Assembly: GCF_003261055.1 (NCBI RefSeq)
Contig: NZ_CP030074.1
Span: 310,001 to 374,000 of the forward strand
Reading direction: 5' to 3'
DNA: 64,000 nt
Source: Streptomyces cadmiisoli
GTDB taxonomy: Bacteria > Actinomycetota > Actinomycetes > Streptomycetales > Streptomycetaceae
A model generated the notes under the pieces. It saw nothing but the letters and a program-made list of their open reading frames with translations. It was not told the DNA's origin and made no database searches. The position numbers and the translations under genes are program-made. This document shows, one piece after another, positions 1 to 7,552 of this stretch (the first letter of the stretch is position 1; each line of letters starts with the position of its first letter).

Positions 1-1357
1 TCATGACACCCCCACCCTCCGGCAGCACACGGACCGGTTTCGGCCGTGCGGTGTGCAGGGTGCGGCCGGCCCGGGTGACCTTCGAGACCGTGTACGGCTC
101 GGCGTACGTCTGTTGCGCGGCGAGCGTCGCGTAGGCCGTGGCCAGCCGTAACGGCGACGGCGCCGCCGCCTTGCGCAGCGAGCCCAGAGGGCCGTCGGCG
201 GTCAGGGGCGTCACCGGATCGACGGCCGTGCCCGCCTCCACCGCGCCCGACACGGCGTTGTTGAACGGCTGTTTCGTGTAGTCCGCGCCCCCGTACAGCA
301 CCCGGACCGCGCCGTCCCCGGGCACCACCGCCACCATCGCCGTGCGCAGCGCCGCCCCCCGTCGTGCGCGGGGCGCGTCGCGCACCCGCTCGGTCGTCGC
401 GTCCTGCGCGGCCAGGTCGAACGTCGTACGGACCGTGTAGCCGCCCCGCGCCAACTCGTCCTGGCTGATGCCCAGCCGTTCGGCCGCCTCCGCCGCGGCG
501 ATGTCGATCAGGTACTGGCGCTGCCCCTCCGTCTCGCCCGGCGGGTAGAAGCGGAACGCCGGGAAGTGGGCGGCGGTGCGCTCCGCCGCCGAGATCAGGC
601 CGGTGCCGCGCATCCCGTCCAGGACCCACTCCCAGCGGTTGCGCAGGGTCGCGGTGACCTTCGTGTCGGCGCCCACCCGCTCGTAGTACGACGGCAGGTT
701 GATGACGGCCGCGAGCGCGGCGCCCTGGGCCAGTGTCAGATCGCGTGCGTCGACGCCGAAGTAGTTGCGTGCCGCCGACTGGATGCCCGCCGCGCCCCGC
801 CCGAAGTACACGGTGTTGAGATAGCCCTCCAGGATCTCGTCCTTGGTGCGGGTGCGGTCCAGTTTGATCGCGATCAGCGCTTCCCGGGCCTTGCGGTCGA
901 GTGACTGCTCGGGGCTCAGGAGCGCGTTCTTGACGTACTGCTGGGTGATCGTCGAGCCGCCCTGGCGCCCGCCGCCGCTGAGCGTCGCCACCGCCGCGCG
1001 GACCAGGGCGGTGGGTGAGACACCCGAGTCGGTGCGGAACGAGCGGTTCTCCGCGGCGATCACCGCGTCCCGTACCTGCCGGGGGACCTGCGACAGCGGT
1101 ACGTCCTGGCGGTCCACCGGGCCGCGCCGTCCCAGGTAGTCCCCGTTCCTGTCGAGGAACACGGTGCTCTGGACGGCGGTCTCCGGGTGCGGCTTCGGGA
1201 TGTCCGTCATCCGGTACGCGACGACGACCGCGCCGCACGCCGCGAGGGTCAGCGCCAGCAGGGTGACGAGCGCCCGCCGCAGCCAGCGCCCCCGGCGCCG
1301 GCGGGCGCGGACGAGCCAGTTCGGACGGCGCACCGCCACGCGCCGGAGCCGGATCAC
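1..1357 (-). CDS. Class A PBP-like GT51 glycosyltransferase with degenerate transpeptidase domain (partial, C-terminus outside window)
   Basis: Translating the minus strand from a GTG at 1357 gives a membrane-anchored peptidoglycan glycosyltransferase. An Arg-rich cytoplasmic tail and one membrane segment (about residues 25-45) precede the GT51 domain. All GT51 motifs are visible: ENRSF (usual EDRxF), GGSTITQQ, RKxxE and ILEGYLNTVYFG. It would polymerise lipid II glycan strands outside the membrane. The transpeptidase part is abnormal: where the SxxK acyl-serine motif is expected after FNNA, the sequence reads AGTAVDP, and the roughly 150 residues that normally carry SxN before the SPLxxAxAYA segment are missing. 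The GTG overlaps the upstream stop as GTGA, so translation is probably coupled to the membrane-protein gene. The reading frame is still open at base 1. GT51 identity is certain; loss of transpeptidation is inferred from the missing motifs. Confidence 0.9.
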   Translation of the reverse strand, partial: MIRLRRVAVRRPNWLVRARRRRGRWLRRALVTLLALTLAACGAVVVAYRMTDIPKPHPETAVQSTVFLDRNGDYLGRRGPVDRQDVPLSQVPRQVRDAVIAAENRSFRTDSGVSPTALVRAAVATLSGGGRQGGSTITQQYVKNALLSPEQSLDRKAREALIAIKLDRTRTKDEILEGYLNTVYFGRGAAGIQSAARNYFGVDARDLTLAQGAALAAVINLPSYYERVGADTKVTATLRNRWEWVLDGMRGTGLISAAERTAAHFPAFRFYPPGETEGQRQYLIDIAAAEAAERLGISQDELARGGYTVRTTFDLAAQDATTERVRDAPRARRGAALRTAMVAVVPGDGAVRVLYGGADYTKQPFNNAVSGAVEAGTAVDPVTPLTADGPLGSLRKAAAPSPLRLATAYATLAAQQTYAEPYTVSKVTRAGRTLHTARPKPVRVLPEGGGVM

Positions 1358-2010
1358 CGGGACACCCCGCCGCGGGCCAGGACGGTGCCGTCAGCGGCGT
1401 ACACGGTGACGCGCGCCGCCTGCCGTTCGCGTGGGTCCGAGGGCGGGCGGCCGGTGGCGTACCAGACCGTCCAGCCGGGCTCTCCGGACAGGGTGAGCAG
1501 TGTGCCGGTGAGGGTGCCGGAGGGCGTCACCGTCTCGACGCGGGCCGCCGGCCGCTCGCCCCGGTACACACCGGTGAGCAGCAGACGGCCGTCCACGATC
1601 TCCGAGCGGAGGCTGACGGCCGTGCCGCCGCCCGGTTCAAGGGCCCGGGTGCCGTTCCGTGTCGACCACTTCGCCTCGTTCTTGGTCAGCCACACCTCGG
1701 CGCCGGGCAACGGCCGCACCCGCTCGCCGGCCGCCACCACCCGCACGGTGCCGGACGGTGCGGGAGTGTCGGGTGCCGACGGTCCGGCACCTCCGGGCAG
1801 GGTCAGGTCCGTGCCGGCGATGACCACCGCGGGCACGAGCAGCAGCAGGGAGCAGGCCACCAGCAGCGCCGTACGGCGTCTGCGGCGACGGGTGCGGCCC
1901 TCGCGCAGGATCGCGTCCAGCGGCGCGGTTGGCGGGGCGTCGAGGTCACCCACCGCGGCCCGGAACGCCTCGCGCACCCAGGTCTCGTGTGCGGTGTCGA
2001 CATGGCTCAT
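1354..2010 (-). CDS. Single-pass membrane protein downstream of an ECF sigma factor
   Basis: A 218-residue protein with a soluble N-terminus of about 45 residues, a basic RTRRRRRR stretch, one hydrophobic membrane segment (about residues 48-66) and an extracytoplasmic Pro/Gly-rich C-terminal domain that I do not recognise. The ATG overlaps the sigma-factor stop as ATGA and its own stop overlaps the PBP start as GTGA, so the three genes look like one translationally coupled unit. Position and topology are those of an anti-sigma-like or sigma-associated membrane protein, but no zinc-binding HxxxCxxC anti-sigma motif is visible. The anti-sigma role is therefore only inferred from context. Confidence 0.8.
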   Translation of the reverse strand: MSHVDTAHETWVREAFRAAVGDLDAPPTAPLDAILREGRTRRRRRRTALLVACSLLLLVPAVVIAGTDLTLPGGAGPSAPDTPAPSGTVRVVAAGERVRPLPGAEVWLTKNEAKWSTRNGTRALEPGGGTAVSLRSEIVDGRLLLTGVYRGERPAARVETVTPSGTLTGTLLTLSGEPGWTVWYATGRPPSDPRERQAARVTVYAADGTVLARGGVSR

Positions 2011-2477
2011 GGGCGTGCTCCCGCTCCGGAGGGAAAGGTGTCCTCCAGGGCGGCCAGGCCGCGCCGGAGGAGCGACGTGACGGTGCCGGTGGAACAGCCC
2101 AGCACCTGGGCGGTCTCCGACTTGCTCAGTCCTTCGCCGTAGCGCAGGACCAGGACCACGCGCTGCCGGGCTGGCAGTCCCGCCAGCGCCCGCAGCAGTG
2201 GCGAGGACTGCCCGGCGTCGGCGGGATGCCGCCGGGGCGGGCGCAGGTGGCGGCGTACCAGCGTCCGCCGCACATGGAAGTCCGCGTCGCCGCGCGGAAT
2301 CCTGCGCCGGCGGGCGTACGTCTCCGCCAGCGTGCCGCGGGCCAGGTCCTCGGCCGCTCGCGGATCGCCCGTCAGGAGGTGGGCGGCCCGCAGCAGCCAG
2401 GGCCAGGTGTGCGCGGTGTAGGCGGCGAAGTCGTCGCGCGGGGAGGGCGGTTGCGGTGCAGAGGGTCGGCGGCTCAC
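2007..2477 (-). CDS. ECF sigma factor, SigE-like
   Basis: A small sigma-70 family protein. Region 2 is recognisable at WPWLLRAAHLLTGDPRAAED, and region 4 at LPARQRVVLVLRYGEGLS followed by the helix-turn-helix segment SKSETAQVLGCSTGTVTSLL. It would direct RNA polymerase to a specific promoter set, presumably including this operon. I place the start at GTG 2477 because it overlaps the stop of the 25-codon ORF upstream as GTGA, matching the coupling seen at the next two gene junctions. An alternative GTG at 2495 lengthens the protein by six residues, and neither has a strong Shine-Dalgarno. It is followed directly by the membrane protein and the GT51 enzyme, which suggests an envelope-related regulon. 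Confidence 0.88.
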   Translation of the reverse strand: MSRRPSAPQPPSPRDDFAAYTAHTWPWLLRAAHLLTGDPRAAEDLARGTLAETYARRRRIPRGDADFHVRRTLVRRHLRPPRRHPADAGQSSPLLRALAGLPARQRVVLVLRYGEGLSKSETAQVLGCSTGTVTSLLRRGLAALEDTFPSGAGARP

Positions 2478-2551
2478 CTCGGCGGGCTGTTCCACCGGTA
2501 GGGCTGGCCGGCGGCCGGCGGCTCCGTGGCTGCGGCTGTCGTGGTCGTCAT
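2474..2551 (-). CDS. Candidate 25-residue leader peptide upstream of the sigma factor
   Basis: An ATG at 2551 preceded by an AGGGG-type Shine-Dalgarno opens a 25-codon frame rich in Thr, Ala and Pro and ending PYRWNSPPR. Its TGA stop overlaps the proposed sigma-factor GTG. It may serve as a translational leader for the sigma operon or may encode a short conserved peptide. I do not recognise a family. The support is the ribosome site and the exact coupling; protein-level conservation is untested. Confidence 0.5.
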   Translation of the reverse strand: MTTTTAAATEPPAAGQPYRWNSPPR

Positions 2552-2782
2552 CGTGTTACCCCTGCGGTGTGTTCCTTGTGCGTGGTGCCGGGACCTGTAC
2601 GCACGCCGCATGCGGACGGGTTGCACGCGAGACAGTGCAGCGGTCGGCCCACCGACGAGATCCGGCCAGGTCCCGGGTGCCGCGGTCACGCGTCGGTCCG
2701 AACCCGCGGGCTCCCGGGTGGTGCGGCGACGCGGAGCCGGGCCCGCACCCCGGGAGGTTCGGGCCCGGCGAGCGGCGGGCGC

Positions 2783-3742
2783 TTACTTCAGGGTGACGTT
2801 CACCTCGGACACCTCCGCCTTGAGGTCGGCGCCCCTGGCGCTGTTCACGACCTGGACGGCCTCGATCTGCGACACCTCGGGGATCGGATCGTTCCGCAGG
2901 TAGGCCGCGTACCGTCGCGCGACCTCGGTGAAGTCGACGTTGATCCGGGTCGTCCGGCCGGGTTCGATGCGCTGGCCGTACACGGTGACGCGGCAGCCGC
3001 TCGGCGCTCCCTCACCGTTCTTGCAGTTGTTGGTCCACAGCACGCCGTCCCGGTTCGGCCGGGAGAACGGGCCCGGGTCGTGGTGGACCACCGAGATCAG
3101 GTTCAGGCCGCGTGCGGTGCGGTAGATGAAGTCCGTGGTGAGGACGGCCCGTCGCTCGGCGCAGCGGAAGTCTCCGGACTGCTCCACCAGCGCGTCGTAG
3201 GAGACCTCGGCCCGGCCGTCCGAGAAGTTGTACTCCTTGCCGTCGGCGCGCCGCTTGAGCGAGCTGCCCACGTACTCGTAGGAGAACGCGACTTCCTTGA
3301 GTTCGCACTGGTCCCGGAGGTTCCTGGAGTTGTTCTGGAGCACCAGTTTCAGAGGCGAGCCGGACGGGCCCTGCACCTGGTGGTCGTAGCCGGGGTACTG
3401 GCGCAGCCTGTTCTCCTCCCAGCCGTACGTGACGAAACGCCAGGTGGGGCACTCCACCCCGCGCCGGGAGGCGTACCCGAACCAGGTGCACGAGCCGTCG
3501 ACCCGGTTCCGGTTGTCGACGGCATCGCAGTCGCGGGAGTCGTTGCCGTAGTTGGTGCCGCCGGACTCGTTGGAGACGCTGTAGCAGCGCAGCTTGGGGC
3601 CCGGGTCGTACACGATCGACGAGGAGGGGGTCGTCGCGGCGGCCTCGCCCTCGTCCGAACTCGCGTAGGGGATCAGCAGCGCCACGAGGGCGGCGACGGC
3701 CGCGAGCGACCCGATGTGCCTGGTGCGGCGGTGGCTTCTCAT
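2783..3742 (-). CDS. Secreted cysteine-rich protein of unknown function
   Basis: A 319-residue protein starting at ATG 3742, chosen because GAGGAGACC lies just upstream; a longer frame to 3787 lacks a ribosome site. A typical signal peptide (MRSHRRTRH, hydrophobic core, then ASS) covers about the first 25 residues. The mature part contains eight cysteines, consistent with four disulfides in an extracellular domain, and many Tyr, Asn and Asp residues. No catalytic motif or domain is recognisable. It stands alone between the sigma operon and a gene-poor stretch. Confidence 0.75.
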   Translation of the reverse strand: MRSHRRTRHIGSLAAVAALVALLIPYASSDEGEAAATTPSSSIVYDPGPKLRCYSVSNESGGTNYGNDSRDCDAVDNRNRVDGSCTWFGYASRRGVECPTWRFVTYGWEENRLRQYPGYDHQVQGPSGSPLKLVLQNNSRNLRDQCELKEVAFSYEYVGSSLKRRADGKEYNFSDGRAEVSYDALVEQSGDFRCAERRAVLTTDFIYRTARGLNLISVVHHDPGPFSRPNRDGVLWTNNCKNGEGAPSGCRVTVYGQRIEPGRTTRINVDFTEVARRYAAYLRNDPIPEVSQIEAVQVVNSARGADLKAEVSEVNVTLK

Positions 3743-4202
3743 GAGGTCTCCTCGCGTGCCGTTCCAGCGGGGGGTCCGGACAGCCATGACGGTGCCTCAA
3801 GCTATCGCCGCCGCGGGCGGCCGATGTGACGCCGACGCTGAACTCCGTCGCTGCCGAAAGCTGTTCGGGCGGCATCCGTGCAGAGCCGCGCAGCCCCGGG
3901 ATCCGTGCGGACCGTCGCTCGCGATCGGCCCCCGGGCACAGGCGCTGAGCTGTGGTGATGTCGTTCCGGGGGTGCGGCGCGGTGGGTGCCCGGACAGTGC
4001 GCGGAAGGTGCGTCGGCGGTGGAGTACCGCGCTCGGAGAGCTGCCGGTGAGGGGACGAGATCGCGCACTCCGGATGATCTCTTCGCCCTCGGGCACGACC
4101 GGCCGGACAGGCGCAGAACCGCCGTCGTGGCCGTCCTCGGCCGAGCGCGGCCTTTGGTGTCTGTCGTGCGTCAGGCCTGCTCGCCCGCCGGTCGGCGGCC
4201 CT
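3743..4202. other. Gene-free stretch
   Basis: About 460 bases between the start of the secreted-protein gene and the stop of the SDR gene. Open frames exist on both strands but have arginine/proline-heavy composition typical of shadow frames in high-GC DNA, and none has a convincing ribosome site. I see no RNA gene. The promoter of the secreted-protein gene should lie in the left part. Confidence 0.5.
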
Positions 4203-5186
4203 TCACACCGAGGTGGCCGAGGGGCCGGAATCCCGGGCCGCCGCCGCGAGCAGGTCGAGGGAGAGCTGCCACAGGCGGGTCGCGTGCCCGGCGTCCATCG
4301 CGTACGCGGCGACTCCGCGGCGGACACCGGGCCGGTGCGGTCCGGCCTTGTTGCAGTCCTCGAAGTACCGTCCGCTCACGCCGTCGACCAGCGGGGACGC
4401 GGCGAGCAGCACGGAGGTCGCGGCGCCCTGCTCGATGTCCTTCCAGGACACGTCGGTGCTGGTCGGATCGAACGAGGCCGGGCTGTTGGAGACGTCCCCG
4501 ATGTGGCGCCCGAGCCGGGTGCTGGTGATCCGGCCGGGGTTGAGGGCGTTGACGGTGATCAGGTCGGCTGCCCAGCGGCGCGCCGCCTCCACCGCGAACA
4601 GGACGCCGGCGGTCTTGGACCGGCTGTACGCGGCCCACGGGTCGTACGGGCGCCGCTCGAAGTTGATGTCGTCGAAGTCCACGTCACCGTTGATGTGCCC
4701 GACCGAGCTGACGGCCACCACCCGGGCTCCGCGGGCCGCCGTGAGGGCGTCGTGCAGCCCGGTGGCGAGGGCGAAGTGGCCGAGGTGGTTGGTGGCGAAC
4801 TGCATCTCCCAGCCCTCCTTCGTCCGCTGGAGCGGCGGCGCCATTACACCGGCGTTGAGGACCAGGATGTGCAGCGGCCCCCGCCAGGCATCCGTGAACG
4901 CACGCACCGAGGCCTGGTCGGCGAGGTCGAGTGTGCCGGCGCGTACCAGGCCCGCCCCGTTCGACGGCGAGATCTCCTCGGCGACCCGTGCGCCCACGGC
5001 CGGGTCCCGGACGCCGATGGTCACCTCGGCGCCGGCGGCGGCCAGCGCACGCGCGGTCTCGCGTCCGATGCCGGAGGCCGCGCCGGTGACGACGGCGCGC
5101 TTGCCGTCGAGGCGGACACCGGCCAGCACTTCGGTGGCGGTGGTGCGTGCCCCGAAGGGAGTGGTGATCAGAGGGCGGTCGGGCAT
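4203..5186 (-). CDS. Short-chain dehydrogenase/reductase
   Basis: A 327-residue NAD(P)-dependent oxidoreductase of the SDR superfamily, retinol-dehydrogenase/WWOX-like subtype. The nucleotide-binding TGAASGIG motif is near residue 35, LNAGV follows beta-4, and the catalytic Ser (AVSSVGH) and YSRSK tetrad residues follow. The substrate cannot be read from sequence. Start ATG 5186 is preferred over an upstream in-frame ATG because GGAG sits six bases before it. It is transcribed divergently from a TetR repressor with two palindromes between them, the classic arrangement in which the repressor controls the enzyme gene. Confidence 0.88.
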   Translation of the reverse strand: MPDRPLITTPFGARTTATEVLAGVRLDGKRAVVTGAASGIGRETARALAAAGAEVTIGVRDPAVGARVAEEISPSNGAGLVRAGTLDLADQASVRAFTDAWRGPLHILVLNAGVMAPPLQRTKEGWEMQFATNHLGHFALATGLHDALTAARGARVVAVSSVGHINGDVDFDDINFERRPYDPWAAYSRSKTAGVLFAVEAARRWAADLITVNALNPGRITSTRLGRHIGDVSNSPASFDPTSTDVSWKDIEQGAATSVLLAASPLVDGVSGRYFEDCNKAGPHRPGVRRGVAAYAMDAGHATRLWQLSLDLLAAAARDSGPSATSV

Positions 5187-5337
5187 GGCGTTCTCCAAGG
5201 AGGCGGTGGTGCCGGCCGGTGGGGCGGGGGCGACACGGTGGGGCCCGGTCGGCGAGGCCCGGGATCAGGTGGTGTCCGGCGGGTACGGCAGGTGTGATCG
5301 GCCCGTGGCGGCGGCGCTGGGGCCCGTATCCTCGTAT

Positions 5338-5386
5338 CCGGAACGGGTTCCGGTTCTACGTTCGACGGTAAGCGGAACTGGTTCCG
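5338..5386. promoter_or_regulatory. Two palindromic operators for the TetR regulator
   Basis: Two near-identical inverted repeats lie in the SDR/TetR intergenic region: CCGGAAC-GG-GTTCCGG at 5338-5353 (perfect 7-base arms) and CGGAAC-TG-GTTCCG at 5373-5386 (perfect 6-base arms). Their centres are 34 bases apart, so they face nearly the same side of the helix after about three turns. They are the best candidates for binding sites of the TetR protein encoded next to them; that assignment is inference. Confidence 0.7.
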
Positions 5387-5403
5387 TTTACAAGCGGGGT
5401 CGC

Positions 5404-5437
5404 TACGGGACACGGATATGTACGGGACACGGATATG
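5404..5437. repeat. Tandem 17-base direct repeat in the TetR leader
   Basis: The 17-mer TACGGGACACGGATATG occurs twice back to back (5404-5420 and 5421-5437), immediately before the TetR ribosome site. It may be a recent duplication of promoter sequence or a second regulatory element. Confidence 0.8.
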
Positions 5438-5448
5438 AGGGAGTCGAT

Positions 5449-6084
5449 GTGACCGGGAACGACGGGGACGCCGCGCGGCCACGCAGGCCGCTGCGCGCCG
5501 ACGCGCAGCGCAACGAGGACCGGCTGCTCGAGGCAGCGGCCGCCGCCTTCGCCCGCGACGGAGCGGGTGCCTCGGTCAAGGACATCGCCCGCCGGGCCGG
5601 CGTCGGCGTGGGCACGCTCTACCGCCGCTTCCCCTCCAAGGAACTGCTGATCGAGGCGACGTACCGGCACGACGTGCACCGTCTGTGCGAGGCGGCACCG
5701 CACCTGGCGGCCACGCGGCCACCGGTGGAGGCGCTGCGGACCTGGATGGAGGACTTCATCGACTTCATGGCCGCCAAGCAGGGCATGGCCGACGCGCTGC
5801 GCGTGGTCCTGACGGACGCCGGCGAGAAGCGGCACACCCGGACCCTGCTCGCCGACGCCCTCACCCACCTGCTCGGTGCCGGACAGGGCTTCTCGGTCGC
5901 ACGGCCGGGGGTGGACGCCGAGGACGTGCTGATGGCGCTCGGCGGTATCAACCTCATGGCGGCCAGCGAGGAGCAACGCGAGCTGGCCACCCGGCTCATC
6001 GACCTGCTCCTGCACGGCATCGTGCAAGAACCGCCGCCGACCGCACCGGACCGGGCGGCGGCGGACAGCGGAGAACCACGCTGA
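5449..6084 (+). CDS. TetR-family transcriptional repressor
   Basis: A 211-residue regulator. The N-terminal helix-turn-helix is clear: the LLEAAAAAFARDGAGASVKDIA segment followed by AGVGVGTLYRRFPSKE. The C-terminal ligand domain (about residues 80-190) resembles the SbtR-like group of TetR proteins. GTG 5449 is chosen because GGGAG precedes it by five bases; the frame extends far upstream but without a start signal. It is divergent from the SDR gene, with palindromic operators between, so it is probably an autoregulated repressor of that enzyme and possibly of the MFS transporter on its other side. Confidence 0.9.
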   Translation: MTGNDGDAARPRRPLRADAQRNEDRLLEAAAAAFARDGAGASVKDIARRAGVGVGTLYRRFPSKELLIEATYRHDVHRLCEAAPHLAATRPPVEALRTWMEDFIDFMAAKQGMADALRVVLTDAGEKRHTRTLLADALTHLLGAGQGFSVARPGVDAEDVLMALGGINLMAASEEQRELATRLIDLLLHGIVQEPPPTAPDRAAADSGEPR

Positions 6085-6127
6085 AGGGCCCCACGGGAGT
6101 CGGGGCCTCGGCGCTGCGCGGCCGTCG

Positions 6128-7552
6128 TCAGTGCTGCGCCCGCGGAGCCGTGGTACCGGCGGCGGGCGTGCCCGCCGGGCGCGCTTCCTCGGGGAGCAGG
6201 GCTGCCGCGATCAGGCCCCCGACACTGAGGACCGCGAGGACGATCAGGGCCGCGGCGTAGGCGCCCCTGGTCAGGCCCGCGACCAGGATCGTGCCGGCGA
6301 TGGCCGTGCCGAAGGACGAGCCGAGGTTCGACACACTGCGGGACAGGCCCGAGATCTCACCCTGTTGCGCCTCCGGGAAGCTCGACTGCACGACGTTGAC
6401 CGAGGGGGTGAGCATGACGCCCAGGCCGAGTCCGACGAGTGCGAGTCCGGGGACGAAGGCCCAGGCGGTGGAGAAGGCGGCGGCCAGGGCGATCAGCACG
6501 ACCACGCCGGCGATGCACATGAGGAACCCGGCCATGATGAGGGTCCGTTGCGTGTGGCGTGCGGCGAGTCGCTCGGCGCACAGGGAGGAGATCAGCAGGC
6601 CCAGCGTGGCGGCGGTGAAGATGACGCCGGTCTCGATGGCGTCGTAGCCGCGAACGACCTGGAGGTAGGCCGCCACCGTGAACGACGAGCCCATGAGCAC
6701 CAGCCACTGGACGTTCTGGGTGACGAGCCCCAGGTTGGACCGGCGGACGCGGAACAGGGCGAGGCTCAGCAGCGGTTCCCGGCCGGCCGCCTCCTTGGCG
6801 CGAACGGAGCGGAAGAACCACCACAGCACGAGCGCGCCGAGCACCAGCAGGCCGATCGTGAGCCAGATGTTGTCGTCCGCGGCCAGGATGCCCATGACCA
6901 CCAGAACGAGACCCGCGGCGGACAGCACGGCGCCGGCGGTGTCGAAGGAACGGGTCGGGTCGGGCGGCAGCGGATCGTCCATGCGCCGGCTGAGCAGGAC
7001 GATCACAGCGATCACCAGGGCCTGGAACACGAACGCCGCGCGCCAGCTGATGGCGGTGGTGATCAGGCCGCCGATCAGCGGACCGGCGGCGGCACCGATG
7101 CCGCCCAGGGCCATGATGACGCCGAACGCCCGGGCGCGGGACGTCACATCGGGGTAGAGCAGGGTCGTGAGGATGTAGACGGGTGGGATGAGCAGGGCGG
7201 TGCCGATGCCTTCGAGGATCGAGTTGCCGAGGATCAGCACCCCGAGGCCCGGAGAGGCCGCGCTCAGCAGCGCCCCGATCGCATAGACGACGAGGCCCGT
7301 GAGGAAGCAGCGCTTGCGGCCGTAGCGGTCGGTCAGCTTCCCGCCGGGGATCATCAGCGCCGCCATCACCAGGAGGAACACGGTGATCGCGACCTGCACG
7401 CCCTGCACGGTGGTGTCCAGGTCTGCGCTGATGTCGTTGATCATGACGTTCATGTTGGAGCCGGCGAAGCTGCAGATGAACTGCGCGAGGGCCAGGGCGG
7501 CCAGCACCCGTCCGTGTCCGGCCGGCCGCCCCGACGGCTGCGCCTCAGGCAC
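6128..7552 (-). CDS. MFS transporter, DHA2-type 14-TM exporter
   Basis: A 474-residue polytopic membrane protein. Motif A-like KLTDRYGRKR follows TM2, an antiporter-type motif with GPLIGG lies in TM5, and about 14 hydrophobic segments are evident, as in drug/proton antiporters of the DHA2 group. It would export a small molecule by proton exchange. GTG 7552 overlaps the stop of the GH15 gene by eight bases and has a G-rich site upstream, so the two genes are probably co-transcribed. A longer frame to 7639 lies inside GH15 and is unlikely to be used. It converges with the TetR gene, so regulation by that TetR is possible but not shown. Confidence 0.87.
   Translation of the reverse strand: MPEAQPSGRPAGHGRVLAALALAQFICSFAGSNMNVMINDISADLDTTVQGVQVAITVFLLVMAALMIPGGKLTDRYGRKRCFLTGLVVYAIGALLSAASPGLGVLILGNSILEGIGTALLIPPVYILTTLLYPDVTSRARAFGVIMALGGIGAAAGPLIGGLITTAISWRAAFVFQALVIAVIVLLSRRMDDPLPPDPTRSFDTAGAVLSAAGLVLVVMGILAADDNIWLTIGLLVLGALVLWWFFRSVRAKEAAGREPLLSLALFRVRRSNLGLVTQNVQWLVLMGSSFTVAAYLQVVRGYDAIETGVIFTAATLGLLISSLCAERLAARHTQRTLIMAGFLMCIAGVVVLIALAAAFSTAWAFVPGLALVGLGLGVMLTPSVNVVQSSFPEAQQGEISGLSRSVSNLGSSFGTAIAGTILVAGLTRGAYAAALIVLAVLSVGGLIAAALLPEEARPAGTPAAGTTAPRAQH

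Noticed and set aside
3797..4327. Possible gene in the 3.8-4.3 kb gap
   Set aside because: Arg/Pro/Ser-rich composition in all frames, no ribosome site, and overlap with the SDR gene.
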